This document shows positions 1 through 10,200 of a stretch of 64,000 nucleotides of DNA, in pieces. The first letter of the stretch is position 1; every line of letters starts with the position of its first letter. The notes under the pieces are model-generated. The model was given only the letters and a program-made list of their open reading frames with translations, made no database searches and was not told the origin of the DNA. Made by a program: the position numbers and the translations under genes. The DNA is from CAZWRV01 sp964636325 (GTDB taxonomy: Bacteria > Verrucomicrobiota > Lentisphaeria > Victivallales > GWF2-50-93): contig CAZWRV010000015.1 of the NCBI GenBank assembly GCA_964636325.1, positions 21,773-85,772 on the forward strand, given 5' to 3'.

Positions 1-82
1 ATCCGATGTCGAACGTAATGTCCTGCAGCACCTCGGAGTTCTGGAAGGCGACGGTTATGTTCTGCGCGGAAACGACATTCAT
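1..82 (-). CDS. ABC transporter ATP-binding protein, N-terminus only (ZnuC-like), cut by window edge
   Basis: Reading leftward from the ATG at 82-80 gives about 27 residues beginning MNVVSAQNITVAFQNSEVL and continuing LQDITFDIG. This is the usual first beta-strand pattern of an ABC ATPase, before the Walker A loop, which lies beyond the window. The ATG overlaps the TGA of the Fur-family gene by four bases (ATGA at 82-79), so the two are translationally coupled. A Fur-type repressor directly upstream of a metal-transport ATPase is typical of zur-znuC or mntR/fur-type metal uptake operons, so the ATPase probably energises zinc or manganese import. The substrate is inferred from context only. 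Confidence 0.6.
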   Translation of the reverse strand, partial: MNVVSAQNITVAFQNSEVLQDITFDIG

Positions 83-495
83 GTCTTCCTGCATTCGCTG
101 CAAATCCCTTCGAGCTGTATGAAGTGGCCTGTGATCGTGAAGCCTGCGATCGTCTTGCGGCCGGACAGTCCGCATTCCAGCAGCTCCCCGATCTTCCCGC
201 ATTCGGTGCAGACGATATGGTGGTGGTGCCGGCCCTTCTTCTCCCCGCAGAGTGCGTAGTAGAGCCGCCTGTCAGGCCTGCTGACCTTGGCGAGGATGCC
301 TGCGTCGCAGAGAGTCTCCAGGTTGCGGTAAACCGACGGGAAGCTGGCCCTGCGGAACTTGCCGCTTATCGCCTTGAATATCTCCTCGGGTGACATGAAG
401 CGGCGACTTCCCTGGAAGATGCGCAATATCTGAAGCCGCTTCGGCGTGAGCTTGAAGCCGCGCTCCTTCAGTCTTAGAATGTGCTTGTCGTCCAT
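79..495 (-). CDS. Fur-family metalloregulator (Zur/PerR/Fur-like)
   Basis: A 138-residue winged-helix repressor. The N-terminal half holds the DNA-binding domain (LTPKRLQILRIF, then SFPSVYRNLETLCDAGIL). The C-terminal half carries the HHHH metal-sensing segment and two CxxC pairs (CTEC and CSEC) that bind structural zinc in this family. The start at 495 is chosen over the longer frame at 555 because an AGGAG ribosome-binding site lies at 511-507, 11 bases upstream, and the protein then begins at the family's usual position. It overlaps the downstream ABC ATPase by ATGA. Subtype cannot be read from sequence alone; the ABC neighbour favours zinc (Zur) or manganese control. Confidence 0.88.
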   Translation of the reverse strand: MDDKHILRLKERGFKLTPKRLQILRIFQGSRRFMSPEEIFKAISGKFRRASFPSVYRNLETLCDAGILAKVSRPDRRLYYALCGEKKGRHHHHIVCTECGKIGELLECGLSGRKTIAGFTITGHFIQLEGICSECRKT

Positions 496-573
496 GTTGA
501 CTATCGCTCCTCTGAAACTTGCCTCAAAGGGGCGTAGACATTCTTGTCTGCGCAAGTCTCAGGTAGGAATACC

Positions 574-614
574 GTATGAATTCAGCAAACTACGCCCTTT
601 TGCTGAATTCATAC
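574..614. repeat. Hairpin repeat family A, copy 1
   Basis: A perfect 16-bp inverted repeat (574-589 with 599-614) around a 9-base loop, upstream of the Fur-family gene. The stem contains TATGAATTCAGCAAA. The reverse complement of the repeat at 45513-45551 matches it almost base for base, including the loop, so this is a dispersed REP-like element, not a gene-specific terminator. It has no T-tract. Confidence 0.8.
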
Positions 615-632
615 ATTGTCGGTTTGACCGGG

Positions 633-660
633 CGTAAAATCTGAAACGTAAAATCTGAAA
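633..660. repeat. Tandem duplication, 14-bp unit x2
   Basis: The 14-mer CGTAAAATCTGAAA occurs twice in a row at 633-646 and 647-660, in the leader region between the divergent fur-like and birA genes, directly abutting the palindrome at 658-678. Confidence 0.85.
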
Positions 661-678
661 TAGAAATGATTTCCATTT
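658..678. promoter_or_regulatory. Candidate Fur-family operator
   Basis: A 21-bp near-perfect palindrome: AAAT, one mismatch, GAAAT-G-ATTTC, one mismatch, ATTT. Size, A+T content and symmetry resemble Fur/Zur/PerR boxes. It lies about 160 bp upstream of the Fur-family start and about 60 bp upstream of the likely birA promoter. Autoregulation of the metal operon is an inference. Confidence 0.4.
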
Positions 679-740
679 AGATTAGGGCCTCGGCGTTTTA
701 TTTCAAGTGGAACGAGGGATCAAAAAAACAGTATTTTTAC

Positions 741-769
741 TTGTCTTATCGCGCCGATTCTGTTATCTT
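741..769 (+). promoter_or_regulatory. Candidate sigma70 promoter for birA
   Basis: TTGTCT at 741-746 and TATCTT at 764-769 are separated by 17 bases, a fair match to -35/-10 elements. The predicted leader of about 110 bases contains a perfect GC hairpin (GCGGGC-TTC-GCCCGC, 789-803) and an EcoRI-like palindrome pair near 811-825. No other gene could use this promoter. Confidence 0.4.
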
Positions 770-889
770 GTCATGGCAAAATGCTAAGGCGGGCTTCGCC
801 CGCAACCCAGAATTCAATGAATTCCATAGACACATGCACGCTATTGCGCTAGAACTTTTTGAGAAAGTATCCTAAAAAAGGTTTAAATC

Positions 890-1648
890 ATGCCTGGCAA
901 GATCATCCACCTGGAAGAAGTCGACTCGACGAATCTCTATGCGCTCAAGAACTTCGAGAGCCTGGAAGATGGTGTTCTTGTCATTGCAAAATGCCAGACC
1001 GCGGGCAGAGGGCGAAGAGGCAGGAAATGGCATTCGCCGCCACGCGGCAACATCTATGCGACATACCTGGTCAAAGAAATCCGCCTGCCGCTACACTGCT
1101 ATTCGTGGATCGGCTGCCTAGCGGCCTTGGACTCCCTGAGGAATTTTGCCCCGCACCAGGATTTCTGGCTCAAATGGCCCAACGACGTCTGTACGGGCGA
1201 GCCCGTCGAGGAAGGCATACGGAAAATCGCCGGAGTGCTCTGCGAAACGCATTCGCCGCCTGGCAATAACAGTTTCGACGGCGTCGCTGTCGGGGTCGGC
1301 ATTAATCTAAATATGCGGCGTGAGGATATTGAAGGGGGCGAATTCAAAATTCCTCCCTCCTCATTGTTTATGCTGACAGGATACAGGTGCGATCCTGCGG
1401 AATTCGCAGAAGTGTTCCTGGCAAAGCTTCGTGCCTCCTCATCTCTCGATGAATCCGAACTGCATTCGAGCTGGATGCGATACGACAAGCTTGTCGGCAG
1501 GCGGATCAAGATTTCCCGTGAGGCAGACGTTAAAGGGATGGAGGGGGCATATTCAGGGATTAGTAGTGACGGCAGCCTTATACTTAGGCTCCAGTATGGC
1601 GACGAAAAGATTTTTCACAGCGGCGATGTCAGCCTGCTGGTCTCCTGA
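890..1648 (+). CDS. birA: Biotin--[acetyl-CoA-carboxylase] ligase
   Basis: A 252-residue biotin protein ligase that makes biotinyl-AMP and transfers biotin to the lysine of BCCP. The hallmark biotinyl-AMP loop GRGRRGRKWHSP lies near residue 40, followed by the KWPNDV motif and KIAGVLCE. A short SH3-like C-terminal domain follows (KLVGRRIKI onwards). There is no N-terminal helix-turn-helix, so this is the monofunctional type that cannot repress bio genes directly. It starts at the ATG after an AAAAGG-type ribosome-binding site and is transcribed alone, divergent from the Fur-family gene. Confidence 0.93.
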   Translation: MPGKIIHLEEVDSTNLYALKNFESLEDGVLVIAKCQTAGRGRRGRKWHSPPRGNIYATYLVKEIRLPLHCYSWIGCLAALDSLRNFAPHQDFWLKWPNDVCTGEPVEEGIRKIAGVLCETHSPPGNNSFDGVAVGVGINLNMRREDIEGGEFKIPPSSLFMLTGYRCDPAEFAEVFLAKLRASSSLDESELHSSWMRYDKLVGRRIKISREADVKGMEGAYSGISSDGSLILRLQYGDEKIFHSGDVSLLVS

Positions 1649-1659
1649 AACTCGAGCAG

Positions 1660-1683
1660 TAGCTTGCGCGCGGCGCGCGCAAA
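1660..1683. repeat. Core palindrome of repeat family B, isolated copy
   Basis: TAGCTTGCGCGCGGCGCGCG and the bases just after it match the central palindrome of the long B elements at 26793-26906 and 52003-52116, but without their conserved flanks. It lies between the convergent birA and SGNH hydrolase genes. Confidence 0.65.
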
Positions 1684-1752
1684 TCAACGATCCCGGGGCC
1701 GAATTGCCTCAAAAGGCTCTCGGGACTACTTGTTTCAGATCCGGCAAATCAG

Positions 1753-2787
1753 CTAATTCCGCAGTATCGGCTTCAGGAATTTTGCGAACGCCTCCGCGAG
1801 CCGCATCATGCCTATGTCGTTGGGATGGACGCAATCGACAGTGGACTCGGTGTCGTCGCCGAGCATCCCCTTGTTCGGCATGAAATGGAGTTGCTTGATG
1901 CCATCTGCCTTTAGCTTCTTGAAGACCGAGCGCAGCACCTTGCCTTTTTCGGTCGGACTAATCCCGAGATGGTTGCAGTCCTCCGGGAGGACGATCGGGA
2001 CGTTCTGGTGCGCCATCCGCAGCTTCTTGACGAACGGCTCAATCCTTTCAGCGACAAGCTCCGGGGTCATGTTCCAAAGGCAGTCCAGGACGTAAATGGA
2101 TGGATCGAGTTCGGCCATGAATTCCGCCATCTCGATTTCCCCCCTTCCGCTGCCGGAAAAGCCGAGATTGATCACAGGCATATCCAGCATTCGGCCGAGT
2201 ATAGCTGTGTAGGCCAGGCCAGGGCGTGTCGCGCATCCGCCTTGGGTTATGGAGGTGCCATAAACCACGACAGGCTTTATTTTTGCGGGGAACTGTAAGG
2301 AGGAAAATTTCTTTCCCGCCGGGATTCCGACCTCAAGAGATTTGATACCGTTATATAAAGGGAGATAAAGCAAGTGTTCGCATCCAGGAGTGATTTCAAA
2401 TTCCCGGCTCGTGTTTGTAAACTGAGTGGGCTGGCCGTTGAACTTGAAAGTCCATCTGCCTTTTCTGTCGCGAGAATAGAGATCGAATCCGCTGACGCCT
2501 GTCGCCGGCATGTGTGCCATGCCGAACGAGGCCATTTCAGTGGTGAGAGTCCACCGCACTCGGATTGTTTTTGCGTCTGTCGTGAACCTGTAGCAGAATC
2601 CGGCGGTGTTGTGGCTCAGCCCCCACACGGCGTCGGTCGCCTTGCCTTTGGCGCGCGCCGGCAGACGGTCGTAAAAGCTTTCGGTGTCAGTCCAGCCCTT
2701 GCCTTCGACCGGCAGCTTGCTGCAGTCGAGCCAGGTCGTCCCCGCCTCGGCAGGCGCCTCCGAGCGGATAAGATTCGAAATTTTCAT
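1753..2787 (-). CDS. SGNH/GDSL-type esterase with N-terminal GxDLY domain
   Basis: A 344-residue protein with two parts. Residues about 15-165 form a beta-sandwich-like region with a GFDLY motif typical of the SGNH N-terminal (GxDLY) domain. The SGNH hydrolase core follows: the nucleophile block is VYGTSITQGG, and the catalytic Asp-His pair lies in VDCVHPND near the C-terminus. No signal peptide is evident. Such proteins remove acyl groups from glycans, which fits its place at the end of a leftward glycan-degradation run, 36 bases after the giant DUF6067 gene. The start is supported by an AGGAC element. The substrate is unknown. Confidence 0.85.
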   Translation of the reverse strand: MKISNLIRSEAPAEAGTTWLDCSKLPVEGKGWTDTESFYDRLPARAKGKATDAVWGLSHNTAGFCYRFTTDAKTIRVRWTLTTEMASFGMAHMPATGVSGFDLYSRDRKGRWTFKFNGQPTQFTNTSREFEITPGCEHLLYLPLYNGIKSLEVGIPAGKKFSSLQFPAKIKPVVVYGTSITQGGCATRPGLAYTAILGRMLDMPVINLGFSGSGRGEIEMAEFMAELDPSIYVLDCLWNMTPELVAERIEPFVKKLRMAHQNVPIVLPEDCNHLGISPTEKGKVLRSVFKKLKADGIKQLHFMPNKGMLGDDTESTVDCVHPNDIGMMRLAEAFAKFLKPILRN

Positions 2788-2823
2788 TTATTGTCCTGCT
2801 TTAATTTTACATATTCTGGCATA

Positions 2824-5800
2824 TCAATGTTCGAATTTAGTTCTTCCGGGCTTGAAGTCAAAGTCAAAAGACCTGCTGGCGATCGGCTCGCTTATCCAGT
2901 TGGTCTGCTTCTCGTCGAGCCTTTTGTGAATTAGTTCGACTTTCACGACGGCTCGGACAGCGTTCTCGTCGGCCTTCATTTCATCGAGGAGCTCGCTCAT
3001 CTCGTCGTCCTTGCCCGTTCCTCCGCCGTCGGCTGGGACTGCTTTCACCGGGGGTGGGGCGAGTTTTACAACACCTGCTCCGCTGCCCATCCATGGCACC
3101 AGTTCAGCGTTGCCAAGTTCACTGTCAGGCTTCTTCTTGTCTGTCATTGTGAACTTGATGAGATTTGTGCGGCTCCGATACGCGCAGTTTGCCAGGTTGA
3201 CACCTATCATGCACTTGTCCGGCGAGTCGCCGTATATCCAGACCGGGAAGGATTCGGAGGGGGTGGGACGGGGAATCGGGGCGAAAAAGTTGCGGGCTGC
3301 TGCGCCCTTGACAAATTCCGGAGCCATCGGCCAGTCGTATGCTATCAGCGAATCAAGTGCGATTCCAGCTGCGGCGCAGACAGTTATGCCGGCCGGCAAG
3401 GACTTTGTGCTTCGCAGCTTGGGCGCGGCCGGGGCCGACAAGGAGCCGGCCGGACTGCCGTCCAAGTAAAGGTCGTAATTCCCCGACCTCCACACCAGTG
3501 TGACATGCCGCCATGTTTTATCGGCAGACGCTTCAAGCGGGACAAATAGTTCAAGCATGTTCGTAGGCAGCGGTTCCCTAGGAGTCCGGAATAAATGGTC
3601 GTAAATCTTGTAGTCCGCCTTGAGTTCCACTGTCCTGATGCGAAGTCCGGGTTTCTTGTCCTTCAAGTCGTACTTCAGCTCAAGGTCAAGGTGCTGTTTC
3701 AATGCAAGCAGACGAGTGGGCTTCGCCTGTGCCGGATCGATCAGCAGATCGAATTCGAGAGTTCCTGCCGCCCAATCCGGGACGACCGGGTATCCGATTT
3801 CGCCTTCGGTCAGTGCTTGGCCGGACTTGCAGGGTGCGAATTTCGCAGATTCAACGTTTTCGGGGGGCGTGATTCCACCGCCGAAATCCGGTTCGGGGCC
3901 GTTATCGAACGAGACGCCGAGTAGTGCGCCAATCGGCCTGGACTTCTGCGGTTGATCGCGGCCCTGAACCCATATTGCGGAGAAGTCGAGAGGCCGAGTT
4001 TCCAATATTGTCTTGCCGTCGACAAGGAGCGAGACGCCGGTTTCCGCGTTCCATGCGTGGGCATGCGGCTTGCCTAGCGCCAAGCCTTTGAATCCGCCGG
4101 AAAGTTCGTAACGGTCGTTGACTCCATCGGTGTTTGAAACATAGAGCAGCGCCCTGTTCTTCGCGAGATTCAGATCTCCCGAGCATCGGAGTCCGTCAGG
4201 TGCAAACGTTGCTCCGCCAAGCCATTGTGCTTCCTCGTCAAGCGTCAGTTCCTTAAGTCCGGAGTCGAAGATTCCGAAGGCATAGCGGATGTTGTTGATT
4301 CTATGCAGTTCGTCGGATATGCCGTTTGTCTGCGGGAGGACTCCGTATGGCAAGGTGACGGCGAGGTAGCTGCGTGACTTCCGATACATCTTGGGATATG
4401 CGCTTGGATCCTTGCTTCCGTCCGGATTGGTTGCGGAGTGGAACATCATGCTGCCGACGTATCCGAACTGCTGGCCTGCCAGGTAGCCGCGTGACATTTC
4501 AGGGTTGTAGTAGATATGGTAGTTGTCGAACTCCTTGCACCAGATTTGGGGATGTTCACCGTCCATGCTGATGTCCGCGAATGTGTAGAACGGCGCCTTG
4601 AAATTCGTGGTGTGACCCCATATGGAATAGTCTATGCCCATGTCCGCGAAGACCTGCTTGAGGCGGCGGAAATAGTTTCTTCCCTCGATAAAACGGTAAC
4701 CAATTGCCCGGGAGCCGTCCTCCTCGAGATAGGGCGTGTCACCGGCCAGGATATTATATGAGAACGGATCCTGGTAGGGGACGTCGATATAGCAGCCCTT
4801 GATTCCGACCTCCTTTGCGCAGCGGTCGAGCCAGTATGCCATGTATGTGATCGTGGCGTTGTTGTTGTGCATCGTCCAGTTCATGGGGGAGACGTTGGCA
4901 AGGATGAGGTTCTCCTTGTCCCAGGACGGGAATCCACCCGGATAGGCGAAATTGATGAAAGGAATATGGTAGAGCGGATCGTCCTTGAATTTTCCGATCC
5001 AAGATTCGTAGGTCGTGCCCCCGGCGCGTTCATGCTTGGTCGCGGTCTTGAGCTTTTTGGGGTCAACAGGCTTTCCCGGCTCGTTGATTCCGGGGTAGGG
5101 GAAGTATGACGCGGCATATTCGCTCCAGTGGTACCAGAAGCGGTGCTTGGTGTTCTTCGCTATGTCGTCGTCCTGGTCCTGCCGTGCGATTATCCATGTC
5201 CTCCAGTCGGGGGGCAGGGGCTTGTAAGGATTTGCGAGAAGGTAGAAGCGGAAATTGAGGGGCGCTGAAATTTCCGAGGTTTTTGCGACGAGGTTGATGC
5301 GCAGATATTTTTCCTGCCCGGTGCAGACAAGTTCGACGGGCGGGATCTTGCCAAGGTCGTGAATCCATCCCTTGTCGTTCTCCACGAACCAGAAAAGTCC
5401 GCGGTGGTAGTTGCCGACATGCATGAAAGGTGCGAAAGGATATCGCACCGGCGCGACGTAACCGATGTCGTCGGAATCGTATACGACGCCCGTACGTCGA
5501 ATGCGGTCCTTGGGCGCATAGGTGTTCCAGTTTATCGGCTTCGACTCGTAACCGCCCGACTTGTTTTTCACAATTTCTACGAAGTGGAAGCACCAGGTCT
5601 GCTTAGTATGTGCGAGCCGGACAATCTCTGGGCGGTAGGGTATCTTCAGCACGATGTTGTCGGCAGGCAGTTTTCCTTTGGGCTCGAGCGTCAAGTCGAA
5701 ACGGGCCATGCCGTCGTATTCCATATGACCGGCCACTCTTAGCCTGTGGCCTTCCGGCGTTTCGCTTTCGGCGGTCCAGTCGGCCTCGTCCTCCTTGTTT

Positions 5801-7209
5801 TCGATCTTGCCCAGTCCTGCCCCTCCGCTGAAATCCAAAGTCTTGCCCCCGACGGTCACATCCATTGTGACAGGGGCTGCGAGGAGTTCTCCGCCAGCGG
5901 CCTCGATGGACTTGAACATCCCGGTCTTGTCCAGTGAGTGCTTTCGCATCAAAGTCGAGATTACAGCGTCTTTGACCTCTATCGGAGTGAATGGTGGGAT
6001 TATTTTGACCTTCTTTTCAAGTCCGGCGCGTGAACCTAGCCATTGCCAGTCCTTCTTTTCAGCGGTCCAGTCGGCAGTTTTCGCGCGCGCCAGTTCCTTG
6101 CCATCCTTGTCAAGGGCTACTGCCTCATAACGATATGTTCCGGGAGGAAAACTGGACGGTTCCATGACCGGGACAAGCATCTCTCCGACGCCATCGGGGA
6201 AGGATGTCATCCTGGCAGTCTTAAGCGGCTTATCTGAGTTTGGATCTTTGCACGTGAACTCGACCGATACGCAGTCTTTGAGGCCGGCAACGTCGGCGAA
6301 GACGACGGTACGGCCTGTTGTGAACGCCCAGTCGGCGCTGATGCGGAAAGGCGGAGTTGAGACGGCGGGATTATCGGATCCGGTTGCATTAAGCTGAGCC
6401 TCCTCGATGTATCGTGGGTAGATCATCAAGTTGGAAATGTCTGCTTCAACATCATGTATATTGAAAATGGCCTCCTGGTTCTTGATGGGCTGGAGCCGGC
6501 TTAGAGTCTGCGCGGAGCCGGAAGGTTTCCCATCGATATAAATGGTGCTGTTCACGGAGTTCCAAGTCCATATGATGCGGTGCCACTCGCCGCGCTTGAA
6601 GACTTCCATCTTGGCTGGAACTGCCGCCTTGGCCTGGCCTATGGCAAACGGATTGACGTCGATCTCGCAGCAGAGGACTGCGGACGGTTTTTCAGCCAGC
6701 GCCTCTTTATCCATCGCCTCATCGGCCTCCATGTTGACAGCGGACAGCAGATTAGCGTCGGGCGCTTCTTCGAACAAGTCCTCGGCCTCCCTATATGCGA
6801 CGTCGGCGGCCTTGAACGTCCAGGTTCCGCCCCCGGTTCCGGACAGGGAGATTATCGGTGGTATGAACCTCGTGTCCTTGGCTGGGGGGCGGTTTGCGGG
6901 AAGGCGCAGGTCGAAGCTGATGGTTCCTTGCGCCGAGGGTACAATGCCGTGAGCCTTGTATGAGGCCACCGGCTTTTTGGTGGGGAATAGGACGGAGCTC
7001 AGGCGGACGAACGGGCGTGCGACGTCGAGAGAAAAGCTCACTCCCTTCTCCGCTGTTATCGCGGGCGGCGGACCTTTGAGCGGGATGAAACCTTTTCCGA
7101 AGTCTATGTGAAATGAAGGGGCGGTTGCTGTGCCGTCTTCGTCCGCTTCTGCTGCAAACGCCGGCGGCATGAATGTCAAGATGGCTGCGACAGCGTGCCA
7201 AAGCTTCAT
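2824..7209 (-). CDS. Giant secreted DUF6067/GH123-like protein with two LamG-like domains
   Basis: About 1461 residues starting at MKLWHAVAAILTFMPPAFA, a clear signal peptide; an alternative ATG at 7242 would add 11 residues and overlap the preceding gene. An N-terminal concanavalin-like (LamG) domain ends near residue 225 (WHRIIWTWNSVNSTIYIDG). A DUF6067-type domain opens near residue 400 with KIIPPFTPIEV. A TIM-barrel-like core contains GCYIDVPYQDPF near residue 805, where acidic residues could be catalytic. A second LamG-like domain lies near 1150-1290 (WRHVTLVWRSGNYDLYLDG). It closely parallels the protein at 45556-50067. This family probably acts on glycans outside the cytoplasm; the activity is not established. 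Confidence 0.8.
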   Translation of the reverse strand: MKLWHAVAAILTFMPPAFAAEADEDGTATAPSFHIDFGKGFIPLKGPPPAITAEKGVSFSLDVARPFVRLSSVLFPTKKPVASYKAHGIVPSAQGTISFDLRLPANRPPAKDTRFIPPIISLSGTGGGTWTFKAADVAYREAEDLFEEAPDANLLSAVNMEADEAMDKEALAEKPSAVLCCEIDVNPFAIGQAKAAVPAKMEVFKRGEWHRIIWTWNSVNSTIYIDGKPSGSAQTLSRLQPIKNQEAIFNIHDVEADISNLMIYPRYIEEAQLNATGSDNPAVSTPPFRISADWAFTTGRTVVFADVAGLKDCVSVEFTCKDPNSDKPLKTARMTSFPDGVGEMLVPVMEPSSFPPGTYRYEAVALDKDGKELARAKTADWTAEKKDWQWLGSRAGLEKKVKIIPPFTPIEVKDAVISTLMRKHSLDKTGMFKSIEAAGGELLAAPVTMDVTVGGKTLDFSGGAGLGKIENKEDEADWTAESETPEGHRLRVAGHMEYDGMARFDLTLEPKGKLPADNIVLKIPYRPEIVRLAHTKQTWCFHFVEIVKNKSGGYESKPINWNTYAPKDRIRRTGVVYDSDDIGYVAPVRYPFAPFMHVGNYHRGLFWFVENDKGWIHDLGKIPPVELVCTGQEKYLRINLVAKTSEISAPLNFRFYLLANPYKPLPPDWRTWIIARQDQDDDIAKNTKHRFWYHWSEYAASYFPYPGINEPGKPVDPKKLKTATKHERAGGTTYESWIGKFKDDPLYHIPFINFAYPGGFPSWDKENLILANVSPMNWTMHNNNATITYMAYWLDRCAKEVGIKGCYIDVPYQDPFSYNILAGDTPYLEEDGSRAIGYRFIEGRNYFRRLKQVFADMGIDYSIWGHTTNFKAPFYTFADISMDGEHPQIWCKEFDNYHIYYNPEMSRGYLAGQQFGYVGSMMFHSATNPDGSKDPSAYPKMYRKSRSYLAVTLPYGVLPQTNGISDELHRINNIRYAFGIFDSGLKELTLDEEAQWLGGATFAPDGLRCSGDLNLAKNRALLYVSNTDGVNDRYELSGGFKGLALGKPHAHAWNAETGVSLLVDGKTILETRPLDFSAIWVQGRDQPQKSRPIGALLGVSFDNGPEPDFGGGITPPENVESAKFAPCKSGQALTEGEIGYPVVPDWAAGTLEFDLLIDPAQAKPTRLLALKQHLDLELKYDLKDKKPGLRIRTVELKADYKIYDHLFRTPREPLPTNMLELFVPLEASADKTWRHVTLVWRSGNYDLYLDGSPAGSLSAPAAPKLRSTKSLPAGITVCAAAGIALDSLIAYDWPMAPEFVKGAAARNFFAPIPRPTPSESFPVWIYGDSPDKCMIGVNLANCAYRSRTNLIKFTMTDKKKPDSELGNAELVPWMGSGAGVVKLAPPPVKAVPADGGGTGKDDEMSELLDEMKADENAVRAVVKVELIHKRLDEKQTNWISEPIASRSFDFDFKPGRTKFEH

Positions 7210-7231
7210 GGCATGAAAAGTAGCTTTCAGC

Positions 7232-10200
7232 TCAATTCGCATATTTTCTGACACTGATGAGATTGTAGTCGTGAGGGGGTATGGCCAGTTCCAAGGTTCC
7301 ATTCCATGCGTCGAAGGTCGCGGTTTTTCCGCTTTCAATATCTTTTGCGCCGATATATTCGGACCTTATCTTGGGCATAAGGCCGAGGTCGGAGAGCGGG
7401 ATGCGGATTGTCGCAGTCGCGGGCGCTTTCTTGTCGGTGTTGAAAGCGCACATGAGAGCCCGGTCGGGGAGAGTCCACATGCTGACGAGGATATCCGGGT
7501 TGGAGACGGATATGATTTTGCCGTTGCGCCAGTAGGGCCAGAACTTTACGCTGCTGTCGTTCATGCCCCAGTCGAAGAACGCCTCGAGGTTGGCGGGATA
7601 CTGGTGGACTGAGTCATGGAGCGTGTGCCAGCCTGTGAAAGTGCGGGTCTGCCTGGCGGTCCACTTCTCCTCGCCCTTGTCCAGCAGGAACATCCAGAAG
7701 AACGTGTTGCCCCAGTTCCACGGTGTGCCGTATGCGCGGATGCGCTCTGCCGGGAATACGTCCATGAAATCGTAGTCCGCGTCGGCTACGATCCTGTGGT
7801 CTTCGCCGTCGAGTATTGCCGTGACCCATGGGAAAGCGATCTGCTGGCCGCCGTGGGTGGTGTGGCAGAATATGCGCGGGGTGATCCCGTTCTCCAGGAA
7901 GAGCGCGTATTCGCGCATGGCGTAGGTGCGGTCGAGGAGCATGTTGTAGCCTATGTTGGTGCGTCCGTCCGGAAGGCGGTATGCCGCGCCTGCGACTGAG
8001 TTCGACATGGGGTAGGGGAAGAACTGGTCATGGTAAAGGCCGGTGAGTCCTCCTTCGTCGATCCATTTCTGCAGGTTCCACAGCATGTGGTTCTGGAAGG
8101 ATGGTATCCATGTGTTGTTCACCCATTCGGGCTCGAAATATTTGATCGCGGCCCAGTCGTTGGAATGGTTGAATACTCCACCGATGCCGCTCTGCTCGGA
8201 ATGCGGTGCGAACTCGAATCCGCCTAGCGCCTTGGGCATGTTCATCGTGTTGGCGAACATGAGTTCACGGCTTTTCTGATAGCTTGCCGGCATGTAAGTC
8301 GAACTATAGGGGGCGTCCTTTCCCGCCTTGCGGCCGCTGTAGAACGGGTCCATGAAGTTCTGGCTGAAGCTGCAGTTGAGCATCCTCCAGCCGGGGACCA
8401 TCTTGCGCATCGGCGTCGGCAGGAGTCCGAACGATATGCGGTGGTCGGACTTGATCGTCAGTTTGTCCTGTATGATGTTCAGCCTTAGGACGGTCTCGTC
8501 TTTTCCCCTTATGACCTGCTGGTCGGCCTTGTCCTTGTGAGTCCATCCTTTGTTGTTTTCCGCGACGAATGTGATGCCTCGCTGGTCGTTTCCGATCCAA
8601 AGGACGGGCAGCATGTCTCCGTATGCGAGGACGCTGGCGCCGGCTTTCCCGCAGTCCCACACGACACCTTCGCCGCGAGGGATGTCGCCGATAAAGTATG
8701 AGGCGTAGCCGGGGGCGCCGTGGGCGACGATCATCTTTGCGACGTCTTCGCGGAAGGGGATGTCGATGCAGAGGCTGTCCAGCGAAGCCTCCTGCCTGCG
8801 GACGTCCTTTCCGGAGCTTGAGTCCATGGATGGGCGGAGGGTGATGGTGATCCAGATGAGTCCGTCCTGGCCGATTATCGCATCTGACTGGACTTCGACA
8901 GTTTCCCCGATTCGTCCGAACCCTTTGAGTTGCAGCTCCCAGTCCTTCTCCTGAGAGATTCGCGGGAATCCCTGCATGATTATTTTTACGGGCTTGCCGT
9001 CTTGGACGGCCGAGATCTGCGAGCTTCGCAGCAGCACGCTGGGCCTGTCCCGGAGGAGCTCCGGCCACCATTCCTGGTTGGCCGTGATCTGGAGCTGGCG
9101 CGGCATGCAGAGACCGTCGAGGTGGAAGGTGCCGCCCCAGTAATAGACGCGTTCGCCGCCGTTTTCGCAGCGCAACGCTTCGTAAGGCCAAAGCACCTTG
9201 TCCACCTTGGCGCCCTGGAAATTCCACCAGGGATATTCCTTCCCCTCATCCTTTTTCACGAATTCGCCTTCCTTGGATGCGAGGCTCGCCCCGGATTTGT
9301 CCAAGAAGTCCATCTTCCACGAGTAAGTGCCGGGCGTGAGTTCCGGAAGCTGGAAGGTGTCGCTGATCATACTGAAATGGCTGTTGCGGCTTTCCCCCTT
9401 GAAAAAGAGTTTCTTGTCTGCCGAGAATACCTGCAGCGCGAGGCGGTCCACCTTCTCCGGGGCGGGAGAGTTGATGAAGTCTCCAGTGCAGAGCAGCTTG
9501 TTCATTGTAGGGGCGACCTGTGCGCTGAAGGAGTATGGTTCGGGTTCGATTTTTTTTGCGGCCTCGTCCAGCCAGGCTTCGCCGCCGGGCTCGAAGAGGA
9601 AGTTTGTCTCGACAAGAGGGGCAGTGGATTTGTCTGCAACGACTTTCAAGTAGAACCTGTATTTGCCGGCGGTGAGTGTGTCCGGGCATCCGGACTTCCA
9701 GTCCGTCAGCCTACCTTTTACGACTTCCACCGTATCGTTCTTCTCGAATTTGTATGGGGTTGCCGAAGGCTGGGTCTCCTTCTTCGCATCTCTGGTCTCA
9801 TCTTTCGCGCTTTCGACCAGCAGGGATATGCTTACTTTACCGGGGGATCCGCAGGTGCCGAGCTTTAAAACCGGCTCGATCTTCCCCTTGAATAAGCATG
9901 AAAGGTCTTCGAGGCGTGCGAACGGGCCTGATGTCAGCCATGCGAAGGGGTGGTCCTGCGGCTCCTGGAAGGTTGTGAGTTTTGCTGCGACGGCGGACTG
10001 CTGGCCTCCGGTCCTCTGCCAGTTCCTGGCCAGGAGCATGGACCATACGTCGCCCGCCTTGTTCGGCTGGGGCAGGTCCATGGTTGAGCGAGGTATCGCT
10101 ATTTCGATGATCCATGCGGCCTTGTGCGCCTTGCTGGCGATCTTCCAGCCGGGATTCCAGCATGTGCTTCTGGCGGCGACCTCCCAAGCGAACTTGGAGT

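Noticed and set aside
574..614. CRISPR or terminator interpretation of the short hairpins
   Set aside because: Copies are single, scattered and without spacers, and they lack T-runs.
8304..9227. A 307-codon leftward frame inside the DUF6067 gene
   Set aside because: It is out of frame with a well-supported long gene and its product is Arg/Pro-rich, as expected for a shadow of G+C-rich coding sequence.
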